NCBI GenBank assembly: GCA_016946835.1
Contig: JACVTC010000393.1
Coordinates: 1-12,500 of the forward strand
Source of the DNA: Neocallimastix lanati (nom. inval.)
Lineage: Eukaryota; Neocallimastigomycota; Neocallimastigomycetes; Neocallimastigales; Neocallimastigaceae
DNA length: 12,500 bases
Direction: 5' to 3'
A program made the translations under genes and the position numbers. This document shows, in pieces, positions 1 through 7,645 of the stretch. Under the pieces are notes generated by a model. It ran no database searches. It saw only the letters and a program-made list of their open reading frames with translations, and was not told the DNA's origin. Position 1 is the stretch's first letter. Every line of letters begins with the position of its first letter.

Positions 1-660
1 AATAAATATACTTATATATTAACCTATTACTAATTATTATTACTAATCTACTTAATTATATATTTTAAAAGACAATTTTTTTATTTACAGAAATTAATTC
101 TGTGGTTTAGTATTATTTATTTTAATTCTAAAGTTTAATTTTACTAAGTTTAGAAAAATAATATTATTTTAATTGTTAATATAAAATTTATAATCATTTC
201 ATCAAATTTATAATATAATATTTATAATAAAACATATAATAATAATATAACTATTTTCTTTTATGTTTAATTTTTTATTAGTAATCGTTAATACAATTTT
301 TTAATTTGGAATTTTCCAAAGAAATAATTAATATTGATAAGTTTAATATTAATAAAGAAATATTGATAAGATTTTGATAAACTATAAAAAAAAATTGATA
401 AAATAAACTATATAATATTGATAAGAATTTTAATAATAATAAAATGTAGATAAGAATAATAAAAGTAGCATAGATAAGGAATTAATATTAAATATACTTT
501 TTTAAATAGTATAATTTAATTTGTACTAATTAGGAATATAGATGAATTTATTAGAATATAGAAAGTTCCAAAATAATAAAGTATCAAATAATTTATTTAA
601 GGGTTAAATGAATCATTCAGATGAATGACAAAAAGAACATTATTTGGGCATTCTTTATCA
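1..660 (-). repeat. LTR-like 660-bp repeat, copy 1 (truncated by window edge)
   Basis: This stretch is repeated almost base for base at 6119-6783 in the same orientation; by eye the copies differ only at scattered positions and in homopolymer lengths (roughly 95% identical). Its right end reads TTTATCA. Read on the minus strand it starts TGATAAAGAATGCCC, resembling the TGATACG starts of the other LTRs here, so I treat it as a minus-strand LTR. The left end lies outside the window, so its true length is unknown. It contains a palindrome around 306-319 (TTGGAATTTTCCAA), another at about 88-104 (ACAGAAATTAATTCTGT) and a GATA-motif cluster. No ORF is visible. A segmental duplication not related to retrotransposons is the alternative. 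Confidence 0.7.
335..478. promoter_or_regulatory. Cluster of seven WGATAR motifs
   Basis: TGATAA or AGATAA starts at about 335, 364, 375, 396, 419, 448 and 472, all in the same orientation. All seven are kept in the second repeat copy at 6457-6600. WGATAR is the recognition sequence of GATA-family zinc-finger factors, which in fungi control, for example, nitrogen-responsive genes. If the repeat is a minus-strand LTR, the cluster lies 180-325 bp inside its 5' end, where a U3 enhancer would be expected. Binding is inferred only; short AT-rich motifs arise easily in such DNA. Confidence 0.35.
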
Positions 661-665
661 GGGTT

Positions 666-1126
666 TGATACGATATTTTATTTATGTATCTAAATTAATA
701 TTTATTTATGGGCAATGACAATAAGGAATTATGACAAAATAATATATTCTAATATTAAATAGAAATAACACATACAATAATACAAAATAAAGTAATAAAT
801 ATATCTTTTTAATGTTCTCTTTATTTATTATTAATTATTAATTATTACATTAATTATTATTACTCTCTTATATAAATATTATAATTAATTATCTCAAATA
901 TATATAATATCTCTTTTTAACTATACTAAAATAAAATATAAAAATAGCTATTTATGTGAATTAATTTATCATAAGTATAAACTTATAAATAAAAGAATTC
1001 TCCGTTTAATAATTATTATTCTAAAATTATATATTGTAATAAAATTATTGCTAACCAATAATATTTAAGTATTTCTTTAACCTAAAGAATCTACCTAAAT
1101 ACCATTTTTATAGTGGTTACGTATCA
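666..1126 (-). repeat. LTR family A, 3' LTR of the gag element
   Basis: The 461-bp unit begins TGATACG and ends CGTATCA, a perfect 7-bp terminal inverted repeat with canonical TG/CA tips. A G-rich tract lies directly outside its right end, which sets minus orientation. About 57 bp from the left end is a core (723-753, containing GGAATTATGACAAAATAAT) that recurs near 3177, 5237 and 9755. Its right end, with ACCACTATAAAAAT on the minus strand, recurs at about 9690 and 10366, making it kin to the units in the array further right. The TATAAAA only ~17 nt inside the minus-strand start could be a TATA box, but that is unproven. Confidence 0.75.
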
Positions 1127-1140
1127 AGACGCCCCCACTT
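1127..1140 (-). other. Candidate polypurine tract
   Basis: The minus strand reads AAGTGGGGGC, then GTCT, then the LTR start TGATACG. A G-rich purine run immediately 5' of the 3' LTR is the expected plus-strand primer of LTR retrotransposons. Five consecutive G are striking in DNA this AT-rich. The orientation agrees with the gag ORF. Confidence 0.65.
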
Positions 1141-1145
1141 AAATT

Positions 1146-1166
1146 AGACTTCGTCCCCTGAAGTCT
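1146..1166. other. Hairpin beside the polypurine tract
   Basis: AGACTTC (1146-1152) pairs perfectly with GAAGTCT (1160-1166) around a 7-nt loop. On the minus strand the loop is AGGGGAC, a second purine-rich segment just 5' of the polypurine tract. Its role is unknown. Confidence 0.5.
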
Positions 1167-1180
1167 CTATAACCATATAA

Positions 1181-1185
<5 letters not shown>

Positions 1186-1212
<27 letters not shown>

Positions 1213-1249
1213 GTTTATTAAAATTTATTATTGGATTTATTAATTTAAA

Positions 1250-1280
<31 letters not shown>

Positions 1281-1369
1281 AATTAAATTTTTGAATTAAT
1301 GATTATTTTAATTTTTTTTTTTTTTTTTTTTTAAAAAAAATTAAATTTTTGAATTAATGATTATTTTAA
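1186..1369. repeat. T tracts and 62-bp tandem duplication
   Basis: A 27-T run lies at 1186-1212. Two tandem units follow (about 1250-1311 and 1312-1369). Each is a run of 21-24 T, then 8-9 A, then an identical ~29-nt AT segment. In the gag sense (minus) strand the runs are A tracts lying between the gag stop and the polypurine tract. Confidence 0.8.
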
Positions 1370-1376
1370 TTTTTGA

Positions 1377-1402
1377 AATTCGAAATCTTGAAATTTCGAA
1401 TT
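1377..1402. other. 10-bp inverted repeat downstream of gag
   Basis: AATTCGAAAT (1377-1386) and ATTTCGAATT (1393-1402) are perfect reverse complements with a 6-nt loop. The hairpin would fall in the 3' untranslated part of the gag transcript. Function is unknown. Confidence 0.5.
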
Positions 1403-1469
1403 AATTTAATTTAAATTATTGTTATATATATAACATTATTTATTTATTAATACTTCATCATAATTAAAA

Positions 1470-2885
1470 TTATTTATTTATTTTTTTATTTCTATTATTA
1501 TTATTACTATTATTATTATTATTATAATTCATTTCGTTAATATTATTAACATTATTATTTTCGTTATTTGTAAAATTATCATTGTTATTAGTATTGTTAT
1601 TATTAAAACCACTATTATTTCCTACTGAATTTATGTTTCTATTATATCCATTATTGTTTTTATTTATATTATTTCCAATTATATTATCTTGAGCGTTATC
1701 TATATTTGAATTAAACGTATTTTTTACACAATTGTTATTTAAATTATTGTTGAAATTAATTTCATTTCCAATATTTACATCTTTATTTCCTTGCATATTA
1801 TAATTTATACCCTGATTATTGTTTATTCTATATTTTTTTGTATTCATATTCTCATTTAAATTACTATTATTGTTATTGGTACCAAAATTTTTATTTAAAT
1901 CATAATTACTTTTATTTAGATAATTATTTAAATTATTAGAATTATTATTACCAAAATTATTATTTAAATTATAATTATTTCTATAAATTTCTCTATTTCC
2001 ATTATGCTTTTTACCAAAACTAATCATATTATGATGATTTTCAGTAATATTACTATTTAAATTATAATTTCTACGATAATAATTATTATAGCTTTTATTT
2101 CTATCATATAAATTAAATTTATAATTATAATTATTATGGTTTCCAGGTATAAAATTTCTTCTTTTATTTATTTCCGAAATTCCAGTTCTTTCTAATTCCC
2201 CTAATTCTTTAAATGAGTGTCTATAATTAATTGCTTTATGACCTAACTCATAACATCTAAAGCACATAATTTTATTATTCTTATTGTTTATATTACTATT
2301 TAATTTATTCATTTTGAAATTATTACTATTCCATTTTTGTTTATTATTCTTATAAATATTATTTAAATTTAAATTTAATTTCTTTTCAATTCTTTCAACT
2401 TTTTCTGCATATTTGAGAGCTTCGTTTATATCTTCGATTTCTTCTTCTAATATTCTTAAACAAGGATATATTCTAGACTTAATTGAATTAACATAATTGT
2501 TAACAGTAATTAATTTCTTTATATTATTATCAATATCATTATATTTTCTTAAGTATTTATAATTAAAATTACTAATTGATTCATTTGAATTAATTTTCAA
2601 ATTAATTAAGTTCCAATATTTCACGCTTGGTGTTATTTCTAGATATTCTTCTAAGGCTATTTTTATTTCTTTTAAGCTAGGAACCTGATTCTTTTCTTCC
2701 TTTAATTCATTAAGAACATACCTAATTTCTTCATTTACACATTCTTTACATAAAATAAATCTTCTTTCTTGTTCTTTTATATTCCATAATTCAAATGACT
2801 CTGTTAATTCTTCTATCCATTCATTGATATCATTATTATAATTTTCTAATAATGGTAACGTACTTAATATCTTAAAAACATTCAT
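1470..2885 (-). CDS. Retrotransposon Gag-like protein with degenerate zinc knuckle and Asn-rich tail
   Basis: A 471-residue ORF; Gag proteins bind element RNA and form virus-like particles. Residues 1-170 fit the Ty3/gypsy retrotransposon-gag layout: an LPLL start, an aromatic block with W23 and W34, W91, a Y/F-rich segment at about 107-115, and a charged helix at about 145-170. At 208-221 is C-X2-C-X4-H-X4-Y: a CCHC zinc knuckle whose last Cys is Tyr221, so metal binding may be impaired. Residues ~245-471 are Asn-rich and low-complexity. No protease D-S/T-G motif and no RT follow. The start ATG is preceded by AAAG and the ORF ends at TAA. A frame this long staying open in such AT-rich DNA argues for recent selection. 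The Asn codons are mixed, so the tail is not a pure slippage product. A domesticated host Gag cannot be excluded, but the flanking LTRs favour a transposon gene. Confidence 0.85.
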   Translation of the reverse strand: MNVFKILSTLPLLENYNNDINEWIEELTESFELWNIKEQERRFILCKECVNEEIRYVLNELKEEKNQVPSLKEIKIALEEYLEITPSVKYWNLINLKINSNESISNFNYKYLRKYNDIDNNIKKLITVNNYVNSIKSRIYPCLRILEEEIEDINEALKYAEKVERIEKKLNLNLNNIYKNNKQKWNSNNFKMNKLNSNINNKNNKIMCFRCYELGHKAINYRHSFKELGELERTGISEINKRRNFIPGNHNNYNYKFNLYDRNKSYNNYYRRNYNLNSNITENHHNMISFGKKHNGNREIYRNNYNLNNNFGNNNSNNLNNYLNKSNYDLNKNFGTNNNNSNLNENMNTKKYRINNNQGINYNMQGNKDVNIGNEINFNNNLNNNCVKNTFNSNIDNAQDNIIGNNINKNNNGYNRNINSVGNNSGFNNNNTNNNDNFTNNENNNVNNINEMNYNNNNNSNNNNRNKKINK

Positions 2886-3120
2886 CTTTAAAATTTTATT
2901 TATTGTTATATTTTTTTTTATTACAATTTTCTAATTCAACTTAATATTATTATAACTATTACTATTATAATTATTAGTAACTAATTTAAACTAATTAAAT
3001 TCTTTTTATATATATACTAAATAATATTTATTATATAGATGTATTATTTTATTAATATTATTTTCATTATTTTCATATTATTTTGCTATTGTCACGCCTG
3101 GATTCTCCACCAAAAATTTA
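2886..3120 (-). other. Gag leader with candidate primer-binding site
   Basis: This is the untranslated segment between the right LTR and the gag start. On the minus strand, 8 nt inside the LTR end, it reads TGGTGGAGAATCCAGGCG (3112-3095). A TGG start close to the 5' LTR is typical of a primer-binding site, and this is the most GC-rich part of the leader. It would pair with a tRNA ending in GGATTCTCCACCA. I cannot assign that tRNA, and neither tRNA in this window fits. The rest is AT-rich without other signals. Confidence 0.45.
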
Positions 3121-3716
3121 TGATACAATATAAGTAATAAAGTATCCAATTTCTATTTATAACGAGGTCGAGCAAATAGGGAATTTGTAAAATAATATAT
3201 TCCAACTCAAAGATAATAAATAATAATTTACACAAATAATAAAATTTATTTATTTCTTTTTAAATCTTGTTTTTATTTATTTATTTAATTTTACATAAAT
3301 TATTACAATTATATTTATATTCCTCTGAATATAATGATTTTATCTATCTCTAATAATTCAATTTATAATAATATTTTAATAATAATTTTACTTATAATTG
3401 TAGGATTCAACTCTTATCCTTTAACCATAAGTAATTACTTAATTATTTAAACTAAACTATAAGTTCTCTAAAACTATTATTTTACTCAATTAGAATTTTT
3501 AAAACAACAAGAAAACTCTCTCTTTAACTTTTATTTCATTCTCTTCTTTTAAATTTATTAATTAATTTTATCTTGAATATTATTGGCTGTCTAATTAATT
3601 TTAATCTATTTATATAATGATTTAGTATATTATATATTGTAATTATTTTTCACTATATTATTATAGGATTTTCTCTTTTGTTAATTTTCTTGCGTATTTC
3701 TAGCTGTATTGTATCA
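3121..3716 (-). repeat. LTR family B, 5' LTR of the gag element
   Basis: The 596-bp unit begins TGATACAATA and ends TATTGTATCA, a perfect 10-bp terminal inverted repeat that fixes both ends. The shared LTR core (AAAATAATATATTC) lies at about 3177-3205, some 56 bp from the left end as in the other LTRs. The flanks (TTTA and GCTT) do not match, so it is not a solo LTR with an intact duplication. That is consistent with being one end of the gag element. Similarity to the 666-1126 LTR is weak outside the core. Confidence 0.7.
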
Positions 3717-4361
3717 GCTTATGGTCCATTACATCGAACTCCTAATTTATTTAAGGTAAATATTCTAATATTCCAAATAATACACAATAATTTATTATTA
3801 TTAAAATATTTAATTTCTTTCTCAATTATTATTTTATTTAATTATCTCTTTATTTATTATAAAATTTTAAATCTCAATTTCTCTTGATCTCAATTTCCCT
3901 AAATTGAGATCTCACTAAATCTCGAAATTATTTTTTTTTTTTATTTTTTATTTTTAGTTAAACTATTTAACCTCTATTTTTAAATTAAATTATTTCTAAT
4001 TTCTATATATTTTAAAAATTTAATACATTAAATTTTTGTACAACTTTACACTACATTTATAATTATTAATATTTATTTTCCACTCTAAGACTATATTAAT
4101 TTTATGGATTTCAATCGGTCTTGTACCAGCTTTGTTATGGTTCATTGGGAAAAACAAAATTTTTTTATACACAAAAGATAAAGATTTAAAATATTTATTT
4201 ACACAATAACAATTTTATAATTTATTTATTTATTTAATTTTTAAAGTAATTACATTATTTATTAAACTAATTAAATTTTATTAGCTAAATTATTACTATT
4301 CCTAATATTAATATTAATACTATTACTTATATTATTACTAATATTATTACTATTTTTTATT
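3717..4361. other. AT-rich non-coding stretch with one LTR-like junction
   Basis: No gene is recognised. A short open frame at 3678-3887 starts inside the LTR and runs across its end; it looks accidental. At 4127-4134 the octamer CAGCTTTG recurs, preceded by GTAC and followed by TTATGGTTCATTGGG, matching the sequence after the 5758 LTR end. This suggests a remnant of another LTR ending at 4128. Confidence 0.4.
3886..3911. other. Perfect 11-bp hairpin
   Basis: GATCTCAATTT (3886-3896) and AAATTGAGATC (3901-3911) pair perfectly around a CCCT loop. A T-rich tract follows about 20 bp to the right. No function is assigned. Confidence 0.6.
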
Positions 4362-4376
4362 TTATTATTATTATTA

Positions 4377-4432
<56 letters not shown>
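4362..4432. repeat. (TTA)n microsatellite
   Basis: A trinucleotide TTA/TAT array, with 4381-4432 uninterrupted and an imperfect part before it. It is non-coding: no ORF crosses it. The same trinucleotide, read on the minus strand as AAT, underlies much of the Asn-rich tail of the Gag protein. Confidence 0.9.
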
Positions 4433-5066
4433 GTTTTGTGTTATTTTATATATTTCGAAGAAGTTATTTTCTTCAGATATTTATATTCGATTTCATTTTT
4501 AAAGTTTAATATCTTGGAAATGAAAAAGAATTTAAGTATTTAATTAAAAGAATTATTAATTCATTCTTAATTAAATGTTAAATAAAATTATTAATAATAT
4601 GTTTAATATAAATTCCATAAAGGAATAAAAAATTATTATTTAAAAAGATATTATAAAGATTTTAATTAAATAATATCTGGAGTAAATAATTAAAAAGTTT
4701 TTAATAAAATTTTTAATTAAAAGTTTACAAAAATATTAATTGAATTTTATAAAAGATAATAAATTATTTAATGACAATCTATTTTAAGTTTAATAAAAAT
4801 TAATATTAATTTATAGTGTTATTGAAAGTTAATAATAATTAATTTGATAAAAATATAATAAAAATATAAAATAATTTTAATATAGATTCAATAAAGAATT
4901 TGTTAATATAAATTTTTGAAGAGTTTATATGTATTTTAATATTAATTTAATTAAGATTCAGTAATGATTTTATAAAAAATATTTTTATAAAGATTTTAAT
5001 TAATATTATAATAATTTTAATTAATTTATAATATTATATAATAAAATTTTTAATTTAATTCAGGGA
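4433..5066. other. AT-rich stretch, no gene seen
   Basis: No ORF, tRNA or clear repeat boundary was found. It may be the interior of a strongly diverged copy of the 660-bp repeat, because the segment that follows it matches that repeat's end, but I could not align this part convincingly. Confidence 0.3.
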
Positions 5067-5166
5067 AGAATATAAGAAAGTTCCATTAGTAAAGAATATA
5101 AACTTAATTATGGTTAAGTTATGTCTAAACATAACAAAATAAGTAATTTATAGTCATTCTTTACCA
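5067..5166 (-). repeat. Diverged end of the 660-bp repeat, copy 3
   Basis: GAATATAAGAAAGTTCC near 5070 matches GAATATAGAAAGTTCC near 554. CATTCTTTACCA at the right end matches CATTCTTTATCA of copies 1 and 2. Spacing between the anchors is similar. As with copy 1, another LTR begins 4-5 bp beyond this end. Confidence 0.5.
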
Positions 5167-5170
5167 GCTT

Positions 5171-5538
5171 TGATACGATTTATTTTTAATAATACCATAA
5201 ATTAATATTTATTTTTTTATCCGAGACGAATAACAAAAGGGAATTTTACAAAATAATATTTTCTAATAAAAGTATAACTTTTCTATTATAAGTAATAAAC
5301 AAAAATCCACCATATAATAAATTAATTCTATTTTATTAACAAAATGATAAAGCTCACAAAATATAATTTAAATAAATAAATCATAAATATAAATTTCACT
5401 TTATTTTTATTTAATAACTTTTATTTTTATTTTATTTATTTATTTTTTTTTATTTATTATTTATTTTTTTTTTATTTTCAATAATAATATCACACATACA
5501 ATCTTCAATAATTAACTAAAATTACTCTTTTTCTCAAC

Positions 5539-5581
<43 letters not shown>

Positions 5582-5758
5582 CTCCTTTTATAATTTTTCT
5601 ATTCTTTTTATTATTGGTTCTTCTTATTTTGGTTTTATTAATAATTTAGTTCTATAATATAACTGCAATTATTTAGTTAATAATTAAAATATTTTTTTTT
5701 TTTTAATTATTAAGTCACCAATTTGATATTTTATAACATATATTCCTGTAACGTATCA
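5171..5758 (-). mobile_element. Solo LTR with GCTT target duplication
   Basis: A 588-bp unit begins TGATACG, ends CGTATCA, and is flanked on both sides by GCTT (5167-5170 and 5759-5762). Matching inverted tips plus an exact 4-bp duplication are the signature of an LTR-element insertion reduced to one LTR by recombination. The shared core is at about 5237-5267 and the first ~90 bp resemble the 666-1126 LTR. A 35-T run lies inside at 5541-5575. Strand is taken from the related gag-element LTRs. Confidence 0.75.
5541..5575. repeat. 35-T homopolymer
   Basis: An uninterrupted run of 35 T inside the solo LTR, the longest homopolymer in the window. It is probably length-variable and its exact length may be a sequencing artefact. 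Confidence 0.9.
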
Positions 5759-6118
5759 GCTTTGGTTTGGTTCGGGGTTTTTATAAAAATTATTCAAAAA
5801 TTATAAATAAAATTAAAACAATAATAAAAATAAAAATAAAAGATTAATATAAACAATAAAAAAAAAATAAATAAATAAATAAGATAACTTTTTAAAATTT
5901 TATTTTTATAATTCTTTTATTAAATTTTTTTATTTAAAAATTATAATGTTAAAATTACAATAAAAAAAAATACAATTTTTTTACTGTTATTTATATTTTT
6001 TTTCTTAAAATAATAGAAATGGTAAAGCCATTTCTTTGTATAATAAAAATTAATTATTATTAATAATTTTTATATTATTATTTTTTTTTATTGTTAATAT
6101 AATTATTATTTACTTATA
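5759..6118. other. AT-rich stretch between solo LTR and repeat copy 2
   Basis: No gene is visible. It opens with GCTTTGGTTTGGTTCGGGG, which resembles the sequence after 4128. A hairpin lies at 6015-6035: AGAAATGG pairs with CCATTTCT around TAAAG. The rest is A/T runs. Confidence 0.4.
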
Positions 6119-6783
6119 ATAAATAATGCTTATATATTAATCTATTACTAATTATTTATTACTAATCTACTTAATTATATATTTTAAAAGACAATTTTTT
6201 TATTTTACAGAAATTAATTCTGTGGTTTAGTAATATTTATTTAATCCTAAAGTTTAATTTTACTAAGTTTAGAAAAGTAATATTATTTAAATTGTTAATA
6301 TAAAATTTATAATCATTTCATCAAATTTATAATATAATATTTATAATAAAACATATAATAATAATATAACTATTTTCTTTTATGTTTAATTTTTTTTTTA
6401 TTAGTAATCATTAATACAATTTTTAATCTGGAATTTTCCAAAGAAATAATTAATATTGATAAGTTTAATATTAATAAAAGAATTATTGATAAGATTTTGA
6501 TAAACTATTAAGAAAATTGATAAAATAAACTATATAATATTGATAAGGATTTTAATAATAATAAAATATAGATAAGAATAATAAAAGTAGTATAGATAAG
6601 GAATTAATATTAAATACACTTTTTTAAATAGTATAATTTAATTTGTACTAATTAGGAATATAGATGAATTTATTAGAATATAGAAAGTTCCAAAAGAATA
6701 AAGAATCAAATAATTTATTTAAGGGTTAAATAAATCATTTAAGATGAATAACCAAAAGAACATTATTTGGGCATTCTTTATCA
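6119..6783 (-). repeat. LTR-like 660-bp repeat, copy 2
   Basis: The full visible counterpart of 1-660, about 6.12 kb to its right in the same orientation, ending TTTATCA at 6783. It keeps the seven GATA motifs (6457-6600) and the ACAGAAATTAATTCTGT palindrome. Unlike copies 1 and 3 it is not followed by another LTR; GCTTTGTAATAATC follows directly. The two copies could be the LTRs of one large element enclosing 661-6118, but no primer-binding site is seen at its left edge. Confidence 0.7.
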
Positions 6784-7116
6784 GCTTTGTAATAATCTAT
6801 TTATAATATACTAACTATAACTAGATTATTAATATTTTAATATATAAAAATTTATACTTAACTTTATATAGAGTTTATTATAAACACTAAATATTGAAAT
6901 AAACAAAAAGACTTTATTTTCTTTTAATTTATTATATAGCATTATATAATAATAACTCTAATTTCTTTGATCAAAGAAATTTGACTTCTTTTATACTTTT
7001 TTATTTATAATTATTTTAATAGATGAAATTATTAAATAAATGTAATTATTAAATAAATAAAATAGATAAGATAAAGTTAACAAATCAAATAAAGGTATCT
7101 AATCTTAACAAATTGA
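6784..7116. other. AT-rich stretch with inverted repeats, no gene seen
   Basis: TAATAATCTA (6790-6799) and TAGATTATTA (6822-6831) form a 10-bp inverted repeat. AATTTCTTTGA (6960-6970) continues into its own reverse complement to 6981, a perfect 22-bp palindrome. No ORF or RNA gene is recognised. Confidence 0.5.
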
Positions 7117-7220
7117 TATTCAGGAAAAGATTAGTAGAAAAACCTGAATAACTTCGATTAATATTCTAATATATTAATCATCGTATTAATTAATAAAAAC
7201 CCAATCATAATAATATTGGG
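7117..7220. other. Three consecutive hairpins upstream of the tRNAs
   Basis: TATTCAGG/CCTGAATA (7117-7124 with 7143-7150), GATTAATAT/ATATTAATC (7156-7164 with 7171-7179, 6-nt loop) and CCCAAT/ATTGGG (7200-7205 with 7215-7220) are perfect stems in tandem. This could be a small structured RNA, but it matches no family I know and lacks snoRNA boxes. The remaining sequence to 7482 is AT-rich without features. Confidence 0.3.
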
Positions 7221-7482
7221 AAAAAAATTAATTAACCGATTGCTAAAATCTTATAAATTATTAACTAATTGAAATAATAAAATATAAATAATATTTTTAA
7301 GTAATTAATACATTACACCAAATTTGTTTACATTATTTTTCAATATATTAATTTGGATAAATTAATATATTTTTTACATGTTAATAAATATTGAAATATA
7401 AATGAAATATAAATTAATTAAATAAGAAGATAGATTATTTTATAAGAAATAAATCAATATTCTTACAAGCTTATTAACAAAA

Positions 7483-7554
7483 GGGGTATTAGCTCAGTGG
7501 TAGAGCAATTGACTGCAGATCAATAGGTCTTCGGTTCAAATCCGGAACGCCCCT
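7483..7554 (+). tRNA. tRNA-Cys (GCA)
   Basis: A 72-nt cloverleaf without intron that inserts cysteine at UGC and UGU codons. The D stem is GCTC/GAGC, the anticodon stem ATTGA/TCAAT with loop CTGCAGA (anticodon GCA at 7515-7517), and the T stem TTCGG/CCGGA with loop TTCAAAT. The discriminator is T, as usual for tRNA-Cys. The internal Pol III promoters are box A TAGCTCAGTGG and box B GGTTCAAATCC (7533-7543). The acceptor stem GGGGTAT/ACGCCCC has a T-G wobble and one A-C mismatch. CCA is not encoded, as in eukaryotic nuclear genes. No T run follows, so transcription probably continues into the tRNA-Gly gene. Confidence 0.95.
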
Positions 7555-7566
7555 GTCTTATCGTTA

Positions 7567-7637
7567 GCGTTAATAGTATAGAGGTAGAATATTTGCCTTC
7601 CAAGCAAATGGCCCGGGTTCGATTCCCGGTTAACGCA
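7567..7637 (+). tRNA. tRNA-Gly (UCC)
   Basis: A 71-nt cloverleaf without intron that reads GGA/GGG glycine codons. The acceptor stem GCGTTAA/TTAACGC is perfect, the anticodon stem is TTTGC/GCAAA with loop CTTCCAA (anticodon TCC at 7599-7601), and the T loop is TTCGATT. The box B is GGTTCGATTCC (7616-7626). The discriminator is A and CCA is not encoded. It starts 12 bp after the tRNA-Cys gene on the same strand. Confidence 0.96.
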
Positions 7638-7645
7638 ATTTCTTA

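Larger units (their letters stand above)
666..3716 (-). mobile_element. Gag-only non-autonomous LTR retrotransposon (minus strand)
   Basis: Reading the minus strand from 3716 there is an LTR (3716-3121), a candidate primer-binding site (3112-3095), a Gag ORF (2885-1470), a polypurine tract (1140-1131) and an LTR (1126-666). Both LTRs carry TGATAC/GTATCA ends. Only about 340 bp separate the gag stop from the second LTR, so protease, reverse transcriptase, RNase H and integrase are absent and no fragments of them were seen. The flanks are GGTT (662-665) and GCTT (3717-3720), a possible 4-bp target duplication with one mismatch. The LTRs differ in length (596 and 461 bp) and match mainly around a shared core about 56 bp from their left ends. 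The element is therefore old, recombined, or assembled from two insertions. The layout resembles the plant elements called TR-GAG (inference). Confidence 0.6.

Noticed and set aside
3095-3112. Primer-binding site matching the tRNA-Cys or tRNA-Gly of this window
   Set aside because: The 3' ends of these tRNAs would need sites starting TGGAGGGGC or TGGTGCGTT; the sequence is TGGTGGAGAAT.
3678-3887. 69-codon open frame on the plus strand
   Set aside because: It starts inside the 3121-3716 LTR, runs across the LTR end, is rich in Ile/Leu/Asn as expected of translated AT-rich DNA, and matches no domain I recognise.
3886-3942. Bacterial-type rho-independent terminator (hairpin then T tract)
   Set aside because: The context is eukaryotic, the T tract is about 20 bp from the stem, and T tracts are everywhere in this window.
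4362-4432. Poly-Asn or poly-Ile coding tract
   Set aside because: No open frame extends beyond the microsatellite on either strand.
5759-5777. Plus-strand primer-binding site GCTT-TGGTTTGGTTCGGGG after the solo LTR
   Set aside because: The GCTT on both sides marks a target duplication, so the sequence beyond is flank rather than element interior; its similarity to the 4128 flank is noted instead.
7021-7482. snoRNA or snRNA upstream of the tRNAs
   Set aside because: No paired C/D boxes, H/ACA layout or U6-like core was found; only simple hairpins are present.
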